Below are positions 12,773-18,876 of a stretch of DNA of 18,876 nucleotides, piece after piece (the stretch's first letter is position 1; each line of letters starts with the position of its first letter). The position numbers and the translations under genes were made by a program. Origin of the DNA: Bacillota bacterium. Its GTDB lineage: Bacteria; Bacillota; Clostridia; Lachnospirales; CAG-274. Under the pieces are notes generated by a model. The model was not told where the DNA came from, made no database searches, and saw only the letters and a program-made list of their open reading frames with translations. Location: contig JAGAHK010000161.1 of assembly GCA_017627115.1 (NCBI GenBank), positions 1 to 18,876 of the forward strand, written 5' to 3'.

Positions 12773-13798
12773 TTATTTCAAGTTTATCTCAATGCCCTCG
12801 CCCTCGGTAACAAAGCCTATCTCGTAAGCCTTTTCGCCCGAAGCCGCAAGGGTGTCTATGGTCTTTTGAACATCCTCTTTCGCAACGCATACTACCATGC
12901 CGATACCCATATTAAAGGTGTTATACATACTCATACGTGCAACATTGCCCTCTTTTTCAAGCAGGGAGAAGATGGGGAGGATATCCCATGTACCCTCGTT
13001 GATATTAACTTTTGTGCCCTTCGGCATCATACGCGGTATATTCTCGATAAAGCCGCCGCCCGTAACATGGCTGATACCTTTTACTTCCACCTTTTTGATA
13101 AGGTCAAGCACGGGCTTTACATAAATCTTTGTGGGTGTGAGCAGGGCTTCGCCGAGTGTGCCGCCAAGTTCGTCATAGTGCTTGTTAAGGTTTTCCTTAT
13201 TTACCTCGAATACCTTGCGCACAAGAGAATAGCCGTTTGAGTGTACGCCGCTTGAAGCTATGCCCACAAGCGCATCACCCGCCTTTATCTTGCTGCCGTC
13301 TATCGCCTTTGTCTTATCCATTATGCCAACGGTAAAGCCTGCAAGGTCATACTCGTCAACGGGATAGAAACCGGGCATTTCAGCCGTTTCGCCGCCTATG
13401 AGCGAGCAGCCCGACTGACGGCAGCCCTCTGCAACGCCGCTTACTATCTCGGCGATCTTCTCGGGCTCGTTCTTGCCGCAAGCTATGTAATCAAGGAAAA
13501 ACAGAGGCTCTGCGCCGCTGCACACAACATCGTTAACGCACATGGCTACCGCATCAATGCCGATAGTGTTGTGCTTGTCAAGCAAAAACGCTATCTTGAG
13601 CTTTGTGCCTACACCGTCCGTACCGCTTACAAGCACGGGCTCTTCCATATTTTTTGCCTGTGATATGCCGAATAAGCCGCCGAAACCGCCTATATCCGTC
13701 AAAACTTCGGGTCTGAATGTGCTCTTGACATGACCCTTCATCAATTCCACTGCCTTGTAGCCCGCCTCAACGTCTACGCCTGCTGATTTGTAATCCAT
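12773..13798 (-). CDS. purM: Phosphoribosylformylglycinamidine cyclo-ligase (AIR synthetase)
   Basis: A 341-residue enzyme that closes the imidazole ring of purines, making AIR from FGAM with ATP. Family motifs are all present: [41 protein letters not shown] and [13 protein letters not shown]. The start at 13798 is chosen because GGGAGGT lies just upstream and [17 protein letters not shown] is the usual N-terminus; the 30 hydrophobic codons upstream in frame come from the A/T-rich promoter region. It is the first gene of the purine run here; purE, purC, purF and purH are not in the window. Confidence 0.95.
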   Translation of the reverse strand: MDYKSAGVDVEAGYKAVELMKGHVKSTFRPEVLTDIGGFGGLFGISQAKNMEEPVLVSGTDGVGTKLKIAFLLDKHNTIGIDAVAMCVNDVVCSGAEPLFFLDYIACGKNEPEKIAEIVSGVAEGCRQSGCSLIGGETAEMPGFYPVDEYDLAGFTVGIMDKTKAIDGSKIKAGDALVGIASSGVHSNGYSLVRKVFEVNKENLNKHYDELGGTLGEALLTPTKIYVKPVLDLIKKVEVKGISHVTGGGFIENIPRMMPKGTKVNINEGTWDILPIFSLLEKEGNVARMSMYNTFNMGIGMVVCVAKEDVQKTIDTLAASGEKAYEIGFVTEGEGIEINLK

Positions 13799-13856
13799 AA
13801 TTGACCTCCCGATAGGATAAAAAATTAATATAACAAATAAAAATATACTTATTACC

Positions 13857-13885
13857 ATTATAACAATAAAAATAAAAAAAATCAA
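13857..13885 (-). promoter_or_regulatory. Promoter of the purM-led run
   Basis: On the minus strand TTGATT (13885-13880), a 17-nt spacer and TATAAT (13862-13857) lie about 60 nt before the purM start. I see neither a purine riboswitch core nor a convincing PurR box in 13799-14020. Confidence 0.7.
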
Positions 13886-14022
13886 CATATTATATTCTTA
13901 TATTCGGAGTTTTTTGTTTTTCGATAGTTCTTTGAGAAAGTAAATTTATCATTGACTCAGCGTTTCCTTAGTTTTTCAGACAGGGATAGTTGTCCGACCC
14001 CTCTCTCTGCAAAATAAACAGA

Positions 14023-14051
14023 TTGACATATCTGTTGTGCCGATATATAAT
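14023..14051 (+). promoter_or_regulatory. Consensus promoter of the RNHCP gene
   Basis: TTGACA (14023-14028), a 17-nt spacer and TATAAT (14046-14051) match the consensus exactly. The predicted RNA start is near 14058, giving a leader of about 158 nt. Confidence 0.85.
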
Positions 14052-14133
14052 TATTACACGGACGATCGTTATGCTTGTCCGCAAATAAAAACAGGAGAAT
14101 TGCCTTTTGAAAAAATATAGCACAAAATCGGAT

Positions 14134-14178
14134 AGTGTGGCGTAGCCGAGAGGCTGCCGCACTAAAAGCAAGCCTCTC
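14134..14178 (+). promoter_or_regulatory. Leader with two mutually exclusive hairpins
   Basis: Hairpin I pairs AGTGTGGC (14134-14141) with GCCGCACT (14156-14163), inside which AGCC/GGCT closes a GAGA tetraloop. Hairpin II pairs GAGAGGC (14148-14154) with GCCTCTC (14172-14178), plus TGC with GCA. They share 14148-14157, so only one can form at a time. An earlier CGGAC/GTCCG stem lies near the 5' end, and GGACGATC occurs both there and beside the ribosome binding site. It looks like a cis-acting RNA switch; I cannot match it to a known class. Confidence 0.5.
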
Positions 14179-14215
14179 AAAAGATTTATGATTTTACTTT
14201 TAGGAGGACGATCCC

Positions 14216-14644
14216 ATGAACAGGGAAAACAAGAAAAAATCATTTGAAAAAAGTTACTATAAAAATCATCCGTGCGGCGACAGCTTTGTCTGCAAGGTCT
14301 GCGGCAGAACTGTTGTGCCGACAGGGGCGGGCAGTGAACACCGAAACCATTGTCCCTATTGTCTGTCAAGCCGACATCTTGATGACGAACCGGGTGACCG
14401 TGCCGCAGACTGCGGAGGCGTAATGGAACCTATTGCGGTCTGGGTAAGAAAAAACGGTGAATGGGCAATAATCCATCGCTGCCGTATTTGCGGAAAATTA
14501 AGTTCAAACCGCATTGCGGCCGATGACAACCCGATGAAGCTGATGTCGCTTGCTATGAGACCCGTTGCATTACCGCCTTTTCCTTTGGAGCGCATTGAAG
14601 AAATGACAAAACTGATGGGCGGTGACGGAGAATTGAAATGGTAA
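14216..14644 (+). CDS. RNHCP-domain zinc-ribbon protein
   Basis: A 142-residue protein with the signature RNHCPYC (residues 43-49) of the RNHCP family. Cysteines C26, C29, C46 and C49 form a four-cysteine zinc ribbon (CKVC ... CPYC), and a second CxxC, C89/C92 in HRCRICG, follows. The N-terminus is basic. The family has no established function that I know of; nucleic-acid binding is a reasonable guess from the ribbon. AGGAGG lies upstream of the ATG. The gene is alone between its own consensus promoter and a strong terminator, and its structured leader suggests post-transcriptional control. Confidence 0.88.
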   Translation: MNRENKKKSFEKSYYKNHPCGDSFVCKVCGRTVVPTGAGSEHRNHCPYCLSSRHLDDEPGDRAADCGGVMEPIAVWVRKNGEWAIIHRCRICGKLSSNRIAADDNPMKLMSLAMRPVALPPFPLERIEEMTKLMGGDGELKW

Positions 14645-14652
14645 TGTAAAAC

Positions 14653-14694
14653 AAAACCGCCTCTCGGACAATTTAAGCCGAGAGGCGGTTTTTT
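14653..14694. terminator. Bidirectional terminator
   Basis: CCGCCTCTCGG (14657-14667) pairs perfectly with CCGAGAGGCGG (14678-14688), extended by AAAA/TTTT, with T-runs on both strands. It ends the RNHCP transcript and, from the other side, the Na/Pi cotransporter transcript. Confidence 0.92.
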
Positions 14695-14725
14695 GCCGGA
14701 GGGTGGTACCCTTTTTTTCTGCCGA

Positions 14726-16390
14726 TCATGCCCGACATATCGTATCGGCGATGTTTTTGCAATGCTCTGACACGCTTTTAACATCATTTGTCAGATCGGA
14801 TAAAATAAATCCCATATCTACAGTGCATTTTCCGTTTTTTAGGCGTTTTTTGTGGCTTTTTATAACCTTGCTGCAAATTTTGTTGATTTGTGTATTCAAC
14901 TCGATTATCGTGACAGCGGTGTTTTTATCGTTATTGAGAAAGCAATCAAGACTTCTTTTGCAAATTTCGGCAGCATTATTAAGCATATTGCTTATTTCCG
15001 CAGCTCCTTTTTCCGAAAACTTACTCTTTTTTCGGTTCAGCTTTTTAAATGAAGTTTTCATCATTTTTGCATGGTCGGCAATACGCTCGAAATCCCCGAT
15101 AAAACTTTGCAGATCATATATACGGTCGATTTCGATGCGGGATACATCAAAAGAACTTATCTTTGCCAGATAATATCCCAGGCGTTCCTCGTATTGGTCT
15201 ATCACACCCTCTAATTCATCAACTTTTTCCGCCTTTTCTTCCGAGTAATCATACATAAGATCTGTGGTTGCATAAAATGTTTCCACGGATAATTCGGCCA
15301 TTTTGTCTACCGCCTTTGCGCACTGTGAAAGAGCAAAAGCGGGATTTTTCAGAAAACGATCGTCGAGCAGCGAAAGTCCGCGCAGATATTCCGAAACGGT
15401 CTCCTCTTCCTCGTCTGTCTGTTTTACCGACATTTCGGCAAGGCGTACCAGCGCATTTGAAAACGGCAGCAGAAGTAATGTTGCAAACACATTGAAGCAT
15501 GAGTGTATGGCTGCAATGCCCGTTGCGTTTGCGGGCTGTGTCATAAAAGCAAAGGGATGAACTGCATAAACAAGGTAAAACAGCGCCATAAAAACTATTG
15601 TACCTATAAGATTAAAGTAAAGATGGATAAAAGCCGTTCTTTTAGCATTTACTTTTGCGCCTGCCGAGGAGATAAGCGCTGTCACGCAGGTACCTATATT
15701 CTGTCCCATAATAATGGGCAAGACCGAATTGTAAGGTATTGCACCCGTTGCACAAAGCGCCTGCAAAATACCGACCGATGCAGAGGAGCTTTGTATTGCC
15801 GCCGTAAGCACCGCACCCACGATCATTCCGACTATCGGGTTTGAAAATGCGGTAAACAGCCTTGTAAATTCGGGCACATCTTTAAGCGGCTCCACTGCCG
15901 TACTCATTGTATCCATGCCGAACATCAGCACCGAAAAACCGATAAGTATTTTTCCGATATTATTTTTCTTTTCCGACTTGCTGAACAAAAGAAAAATAAC
16001 ACCTATCAAAGCAAGTATCGGAGAAAATGATGTCGGTTTCAACATTTGTATGAAAAAGCTTTCGCTTTGTATTCCCGAAAGGCTTAATATCCACGATGTT
16101 ACGGTCGTACCGACATTTGCGCCCATTATTATGCCGACGGCTTGTTTAAGCTGCATTATGCCCGAATTGACAAAACCGACTGCCATGACCGTTGTTGCGG
16201 AAGATGACTGTATAACAGCGGTAACGCCTGCGCCGAGCAAAACACCCTTTATCGGATTATCCGTAAGTTTTGCAAGTATCTCCTGCATACGTCCGCCCGA
16301 AAGTTTTGTCAGACCCTCGCCCAAAACGTGCATACCGTATAAAAACAGGGATAACCCGCCTATCATCGTCAATAAATTGAATATATCCAT
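14726..16390 (-). CDS. Na+/phosphate cotransporter with PhoU-like C-terminus
   Basis: A 554-residue membrane protein of the Na/Pi cotransporter (NptA/YjbB-like) family. Two inverted repeats each carry the QSSSA signature, at residues 61-65 and 200-204, followed by GANVGTTVT and GQNIGTCVT. About eight to ten hydrophobic segments fill residues 1-330. The remaining 220 residues are soluble and helical, like PhoU (RIADHAKMM near the middle). Such proteins move phosphate with Na+, and YjbB-type members export it. The start at 16390 has AAGGAGGT just upstream and lies 10 nt after the antiporter stop codon, so the two are one transcript under the upstream Mn2+ riboswitch. Confidence 0.92.
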   Translation of the reverse strand: MDIFNLLTMIGGLSLFLYGMHVLGEGLTKLSGGRMQEILAKLTDNPIKGVLLGAGVTAVIQSSSATTVMAVGFVNSGIMQLKQAVGIIMGANVGTTVTSWILSLSGIQSESFFIQMLKPTSFSPILALIGVIFLLFSKSEKKNNIGKILIGFSVLMFGMDTMSTAVEPLKDVPEFTRLFTAFSNPIVGMIVGAVLTAAIQSSSASVGILQALCATGAIPYNSVLPIIMGQNIGTCVTALISSAGAKVNAKRTAFIHLYFNLIGTIVFMALFYLVYAVHPFAFMTQPANATGIAAIHSCFNVFATLLLLPFSNALVRLAEMSVKQTDEEEETVSEYLRGLSLLDDRFLKNPAFALSQCAKAVDKMAELSVETFYATTDLMYDYSEEKAEKVDELEGVIDQYEERLGYYLAKISSFDVSRIEIDRIYDLQSFIGDFERIADHAKMMKTSFKKLNRKKSKFSEKGAAEISNMLNNAAEICKRSLDCFLNNDKNTAVTIIELNTQINKICSKVIKSHKKRLKNGKCTVDMGFILSDLTNDVKSVSEHCKNIADTICRA

Positions 16391-16400
16391 AAGACCTCCT

Positions 16401-16826
16401 TCAGCGGACTGCCGCAAATACCACATCCGCAATATAAATTATTAACATTGCGCCGCCCTCAAGTTTACCGAGTTTTCTGTCTTTTGCTGCAAACAGATAT
16501 GTTATTATGCTTACCGCAATAAGAATTATCATATCACAGACCGATGCAAGGTTTACCTTTATAGGATGTATCGACGAAGAAATGCCGAGTATAAACAGAA
16601 GATTAAAAATATTTGAGCCTACAACATTTCCGACTGCCATACCGTTTTCGCCTTTTCTTGATGCAACGATAGATGTCACAAGTTCGGGAAGCGATGTGCC
16701 GACCGCAACGATAGTCAAGCCTATAAGCGTTTCGGACATACCTGCGATACGGGCAATTTCCTTTGCGGAATAAACAACAGCCTGTCCGCCTGCAACTATT
16801 AGCGCGACACCGATAATTATAAGCAA
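16401..16826 (-). CDS. CaCA-family cation antiporter, C-terminal part (second frame)
   Basis: This reading frame holds the second half of a Ca2+/cation antiporter of the YrbG type. It contains the alpha-2 repeat GLTIVAVGTSLPELVTSIVA and GNVVGSNIFNLLFILG, followed by three membrane segments. The open frame extends upstream to 16877 and beyond, with no good ribosome binding site or ATG of its own; a TTG at 16826 is the first possible start. It most likely is made only as part of a fusion with the frame at 16853-17377, by a -1 shift, or it is the broken remains of one gene. Confidence 0.8.
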   Translation of the reverse strand: MLIIIGVALIVAGGQAVVYSAKEIARIAGMSETLIGLTIVAVGTSLPELVTSIVASRKGENGMAVGNVVGSNIFNLLFILGISSSIHPIKVNLASVCDMIILIAVSIITYLFAAKDRKLGKLEGGAMLIIYIADVVFAAVR

Positions 16827-16852
16827 AAAGCATTTATGGACGGGTATGGTCT

Positions 16853-17377
16853 TTATATCGTCTTCTTCCTGCGGGTGTTTTTTGCATCGACAATAAGCAT
16901 TGCAATATAGGCAATGAATAAAACTATAAGCACAAGCCCTGTTATGCGTGTTACATCACCCACATTATCAAGCATTTTATTGTTGACGAACGCACCGCCG
17001 AAGAGTGCCTCCCAGCTTGTCATAAACAGCACAACAGCCGTTGCTGCTATCGAGATCGGGAAATCACGCTTCATAATAGCATCATCAACGGGAACATTGC
17101 GTATCAGTGCGCATACACCGAGTACCGACAGCAAATTAAAAATGTTCGAGCCGATAACATTACTCAGTGCAATTTCGTTTGAACCCTGCAATGCCGCAGA
17201 GGTACTGACCGCAAGTTCGGGTGCGCTTGTGCCGAGTGCAACGATGGTGAGACCGATTATAACACCCGGGACTTTAAAGTTTTTTGCAAGTGCGGAACTT
17301 CCGTCAACAAAGATGTCCGCACCTTTTATAAGTGCAATAAAACCTACGACCAGAATAAAGATGTCCAACAGTACCAT
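16853..17377 (-). CDS. CaCA-family cation antiporter, N-terminal part
   Basis: This frame encodes 174 residues ending at TAA and carries the first half of the antiporter: an N-terminal membrane helix, the alpha-1 repeat GLTIVALGTSAPELAVS, SNVIGSNIFNLLSVLG and further helices. Complete family members need both alpha repeats and are about 320-330 residues long, so this product alone would be half a transporter. The start at 17377 has AAGAAGG upstream; a start at 17419 would add 14 basic residues and overlap the riboswitch terminator. In-frame codons GCA AAA AAC near the end create the slippery heptamer described separately. Substrate could be Ca2+ or, given the riboswitch, Mn2+. Confidence 0.85.
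   Translation of the reverse strand: MVLLDIFILVVGFIALIKGADIFVDGSSALAKNFKVPGVIIGLTIVALGTSAPELAVSTSAALQGSNEIALSNVIGSNIFNLLSVLGVCALIRNVPVDDAIMKRDFPISIAATAVVLFMTSWEALFGGAFVNNKMLDNVGDVTRITGLVLIVLFIAYIAMLIVDAKNTRRKKTI
16877..16883 (-). other. Possible -1 frameshift site A AAA AAC
   Basis: On the minus strand the heptamer A AAA AAC sits in the zero frame of the first half as gcA AAA AAC. Slipping by -1 continues as HPQEEDDIKTIPVHK into the second half, with no stop, and gives 167 + 158 = 325 residues, the usual length for the YrbG group. I find no strong downstream hairpin and no upstream Shine-Dalgarno stimulator. A lost A in the A-run, or transcriptional slippage, would give the same join. Confidence 0.5.
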
Positions 17378-17421
17378 GAATTTTACCTTCTTTCTAAAAA
17401 TTACGAGCTTTGTATACAAAT

Positions 17422-17471
17422 AAAAAAGCGAGACAATTTACCGCACAAAAAATGCAGTAAAAAGTCTCGCC
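17422..17471 (-). terminator. Riboswitch expression-platform terminator
   Basis: On the minus strand GGCGAGAC (17471-17464) pairs with GTCTCGC (17434-17428) and is followed by TTTTTT (17427-17422). The stem encloses a partly paired TTTACTGCA/GTGCGGTAAA segment. It lies between the aptamer and the antiporter start, where it would act as an attenuator. Confidence 0.85.
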
Positions 17472-17566
17472 TATTATGATACGCTCCGGGGATATTATCC
17501 CGTACTGACGAATACGCATCACGCTTTTTATACTTATCCCGCGTTGGCTACTCCCTGATTACAGGG
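17472..17566 (-). ncRNA. yybP-ykoY (Mn2+) riboswitch aptamer
   Basis: The minus-strand RNA has the class's two conserved pieces: GGGAGTAGCC (17556-17547) and, further on, TTCGTCAGTACGGG (17514-17501), followed by a GGGAT/ATCCC hairpin and CCGG. Members of this class sense Mn2+ and turn on efflux genes, usually by preventing a terminator as placed here. Recognition is by motif, without a covariance model. It would control both the antiporter and the Na/Pi cotransporter. Confidence 0.8.
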
Positions 17567-17568
17567 TC

Positions 17569-17597
17569 ATTATAACACCGTAAATTCTATTTGTCAA
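17569..17597 (-). promoter_or_regulatory. Consensus promoter of the riboswitch-antiporter operon
   Basis: On the minus strand TTGACA (17597-17592), a 17-nt spacer and TATAAT (17574-17569) match the consensus exactly. The RNA would start near 17562, just before the riboswitch core. Confidence 0.88.
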
Positions 17598-17687
17598 TAT
17601 AGCATTTGCATTATTTTGCGTAATATATCCATACTGTTTTTGTTATGATATTTCCCTAAAAAACTCCCACACCCTTTGCAGTGCTGA

Positions 17688-17816
17688 TTTTCACAAATCA
17701 AGCATATACTGTACAAAGAGTTATGGGAGTACATAATAAAAAGCGGTGCGACCGTGAGGGAGACCGCAAAGCGGTTTGGGATAAGCAAATCTACGGCGCA
17801 TACTGTCTTACATTAA
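17688..17816 (+). pseudogene. SpoIIID-like helix-turn-helix fragment
   Basis: A 42-codon open stretch with no start codon encodes LYKELWEYIIKSGATVRETA then KRFGISKSTAHTVLH and a stop. The helix-turn-helix part matches the N-terminal half of SpoIIID, the mother-cell sporulation regulator (YI(I/V)ETKATVRETAK.FG(I/V)SKSTVHKD). The normal protein has about 85-95 residues; here the C-terminal half is missing and the sequence departs right after STAH, where HKDV would follow. No ribosome binding site or ATG is evident. It is most likely a decayed or duplicated gene piece. Confidence 0.65.
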
Positions 17817-17863
17817 TGTAACGTGAGTTTTGGGGTTAAATAAGCGATTTTCTTAATCCTTAA

Positions 17864-18173
17864 TCACCCGAATAAAACCGTTATTTCACTTTCGGCCTCA
17901 TAAATTGTTTTACCATCAAAAATTTTGGCTATTTCGAACTGTTCAACACATTTCCTAAAATCTTTGCCCCAAAAACTTGCAACATTCTTACCATTGTCAG
18001 TAATTTCAACAATGTACATTTCAATCATTTTTTTCTTATCATTATATAAAGATTCAAGAAAAAATCGTTTATTTCTGAATGAAAATTCTTTCTCAGGACC
18101 TCCCGTTTCAAGTAAATCATTAATAAATTCCGATAAAGTATTTCCTTGTATTTATAACATCCTTCCATGTCAT
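17864..18173 (-). pseudogene. Frameshifted paralogue of the adjacent immunity-like gene
   Basis: The start ATG follows the preceding stop codon directly. The first frame reads MTWKDVINT and soon stops, but the frame shifted by one base continues GNTLSEFINDLLETGGPEKE to a stop at 17864, over about 92 codons. The span is 310 bp, one more than a multiple of three, so one extra base near 18145 explains the break. The C-terminal part (CVEQFEIAKIFDGKTIYEAE) aligns by eye with CLEHIVSDKYWNGKDFYEVE of the neighbouring 97-residue protein. It may be a recent pseudogene or a sequencing error. Confidence 0.65.
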
Positions 18174-18467
18174 TCATCCGTCAACCCACGTCATCATTGC
18201 TTCAACTTCATAAAAGTCTTTGCCATTCCAGTATTTATCCGATACAATATGTTCAAGACAATCTGAAACATCAGCCCCTTCGTAGTAATAGAATTCTCTC
18301 TCGAAATGATGAATATCTTCGCCGAATTGATCTATGCTTGTATAATAGACATTTCTTTTATTATCATATCTGATACCATAAAAATAGTAAAGATGACCGT
18401 CATATCTCACCATTTCATCTTGTATAGTCAAATTGTTGACAAATTCTTTTACGTTCCCGGCATCCAT
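18174..18467 (-). CDS. Small immunity-like protein
   Basis: A 97-residue acidic, aromatic-rich soluble protein (RYDGHLYYFYGIRYDNKRNV and EREFYYYEGADVSD). I do not recognise the family. GGAGGG lies 8 nt upstream of the start, which overlaps the end of the upstream gene by 19 nt, so the two are translationally coupled. Small acidic genes that overlap the 3' end of a toxin-like gene, with a diverged paralogue next in line, are the usual layout of immunity genes of polymorphic toxins. That role is inferred from context only. Confidence 0.6.
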   Translation of the reverse strand: MDAGNVKEFVNNLTIQDEMVRYDGHLYYFYGIRYDNKRNVYYTSIDQFGEDIHHFEREFYYYEGADVSDCLEHIVSDKYWNGKDFYEVEAMMTWVDG

Positions 18468-18841
18468 CTTGTTATCCCTCCAAAGTATTTCTTGTATTTT
18501 TTGTATTCTTCCTCGGTCATAAGTCTTGTAGTCCGTTTAGAGAAGTCATCATGGTTTGGATACTCATGAACATGAAGAATAGGTTTTCTGCTCTTATCAA
18601 GGTTCCTCTCCGGGTGATAACCTATCTCTAATGTCAAATAGTGTTCTTTGTCAAAAAATCTGAGCATTTTGAAATTCCCGTCAGGATAAAGCTGAATATA
18701 TGCCTCGCTTGAATGAGCCTCTACGGGAAGGTCGTGCTTATTACCAAGTCCGCTCAATACCTTTACTCCCTCAATTTTACCTACAGTTTTATAAGTATAG
18801 GGAACATTATTCCCAATCGCATAAGTACCTCTTCCGCCCAT
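18449..18841 (-). CDS. Toxin-like MGGRG protein
   Basis: A 130-residue protein that begins MGGRGTYAIGNNVPYTYK and has conserved-looking histidines: EAHSSEAYIQLYPDG, DKEHYLTLEIGYHPE and PILHVHEYPNHDDF. I recall GGRG-type openings followed by such HS-S and HVHEY motifs in C-terminal domains of phage head-associated (MuF-like) and polymorphic toxin proteins, but I cannot name the fold. The frame stays open upstream to the window edge, so it may be the C-terminus of a longer protein, though AAAGGTGG lies 11 nt before this ATG. It overlaps the next gene. Confidence 0.6.
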   Translation of the reverse strand: MGGRGTYAIGNNVPYTYKTVGKIEGVKVLSGLGNKHDLPVEAHSSEAYIQLYPDGNFKMLRFFDKEHYLTLEIGYHPERNLDKSRKPILHVHEYPNHDDFSKRTTRLMTEEEYKKYKKYFGGITRWMPGT

Positions 18842-18876
18842 ATCACCGCACCACCTTTCTTGACTTGAGGTAATCC

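Noticed and set aside
13799..13888. 30 extra hydrophobic residues at the PurM N-terminus
   Set aside because: They come from A/T-rich promoter DNA; the start at 13798 has GGGAGGT and gives the family's normal N-terminus.
13799..14020. Purine riboswitch before purM
   Set aside because: I could not find the conserved loop sequences or three-way junction; only a promoter is visible.
14136..14180. tRNA-like start (GTGGCGTAGCCGAGAGGC)
   Set aside because: No anticodon arm, T-loop (TTCGAATC type) or acceptor pairing follows; hairpins of a leader explain it better.

Overview
The window looks like a chromosomal segment of a gut-type Firmicute, most likely a Clostridia member of the Oscillospiraceae/Ruminococcus kind. 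This is an inference from gene content: a DUF1292 protein, a MurG unlinked to other wall genes, copper-amine-oxidase-N and SLH surface proteins with Thr/Glu/Ala-rich linkers, a remnant of the sporulation regulator SpoIIID, strong AGGAGG-type ribosome binding sites, and dispersed hairpin repeats of a type I associate with gut Firmicutes. I see no rRNA, tRNA, CRISPR array or phage structural module.

Plus-strand half (1-8050). A cluster of short hairpins (66-242) is followed by a Nudix hydrolase (397-888), a PpiC-type lipoprotein foldase (1114-2235), a DUF1292 protein (2520-2882), murG (3198-4265), a small secreted copper-amine-oxidase-N protein (4456-4896), and a large cell-surface protein with a cohesin-like region and three SLH repeats (5365-7977). 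The surface gene has a textbook promoter and a leader of about 220 nt. Three arrays of one two-hairpin repeat fill the gaps before the Nudix, DUF1292 and copper-amine-oxidase-N genes and stop at the ribosome binding site. A 233-bp MITE-like element separates the DUF1292 gene from its terminator.

Minus-strand purine region (8178-13798). Read 5' to 3' on the minus strand the order is purM, purN, a repeat-rich insert carrying a DUF559 (Vsr-like) nuclease gene, a 40-residue ORF, purD, two small unrecognised genes, and ispF. purH, which often sits between purN and purD, is absent. The insert has inverted hairpin-rich ends, a 200-bp duplication and three 76-bp repeats, two of which carry an extended -10 promoter directed into the downstream genes.

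Right part (14023-18841). An RNHCP zinc-ribbon gene on the plus strand has a perfect promoter and a leader with two mutually exclusive hairpins. Convergent to it is a minus-strand metal/ion operon: consensus promoter, a yybP-ykoY (Mn2+) riboswitch with terminator, a CaCA cation antiporter split in two frames at an A AAA AAC slippery heptamer, and a Na/Pi cotransporter-PhoU fusion. A -1 shift would rebuild a 325-residue antiporter. Beyond it lie a spoIIID fragment and a small cluster at the window edge: a toxin-like MGGRG protein overlapping a small immunity-like gene, then a frameshifted paralogue of that second gene.

Strongest leads: the antiporter split at a slippery heptamer behind a Mn2+ riboswitch; the DUF559 gene bounded by inverted hairpin repeats inside the purine operon; and the two-hairpin arrays whose arms covary and can pair in two registers next to the ribosome binding site.
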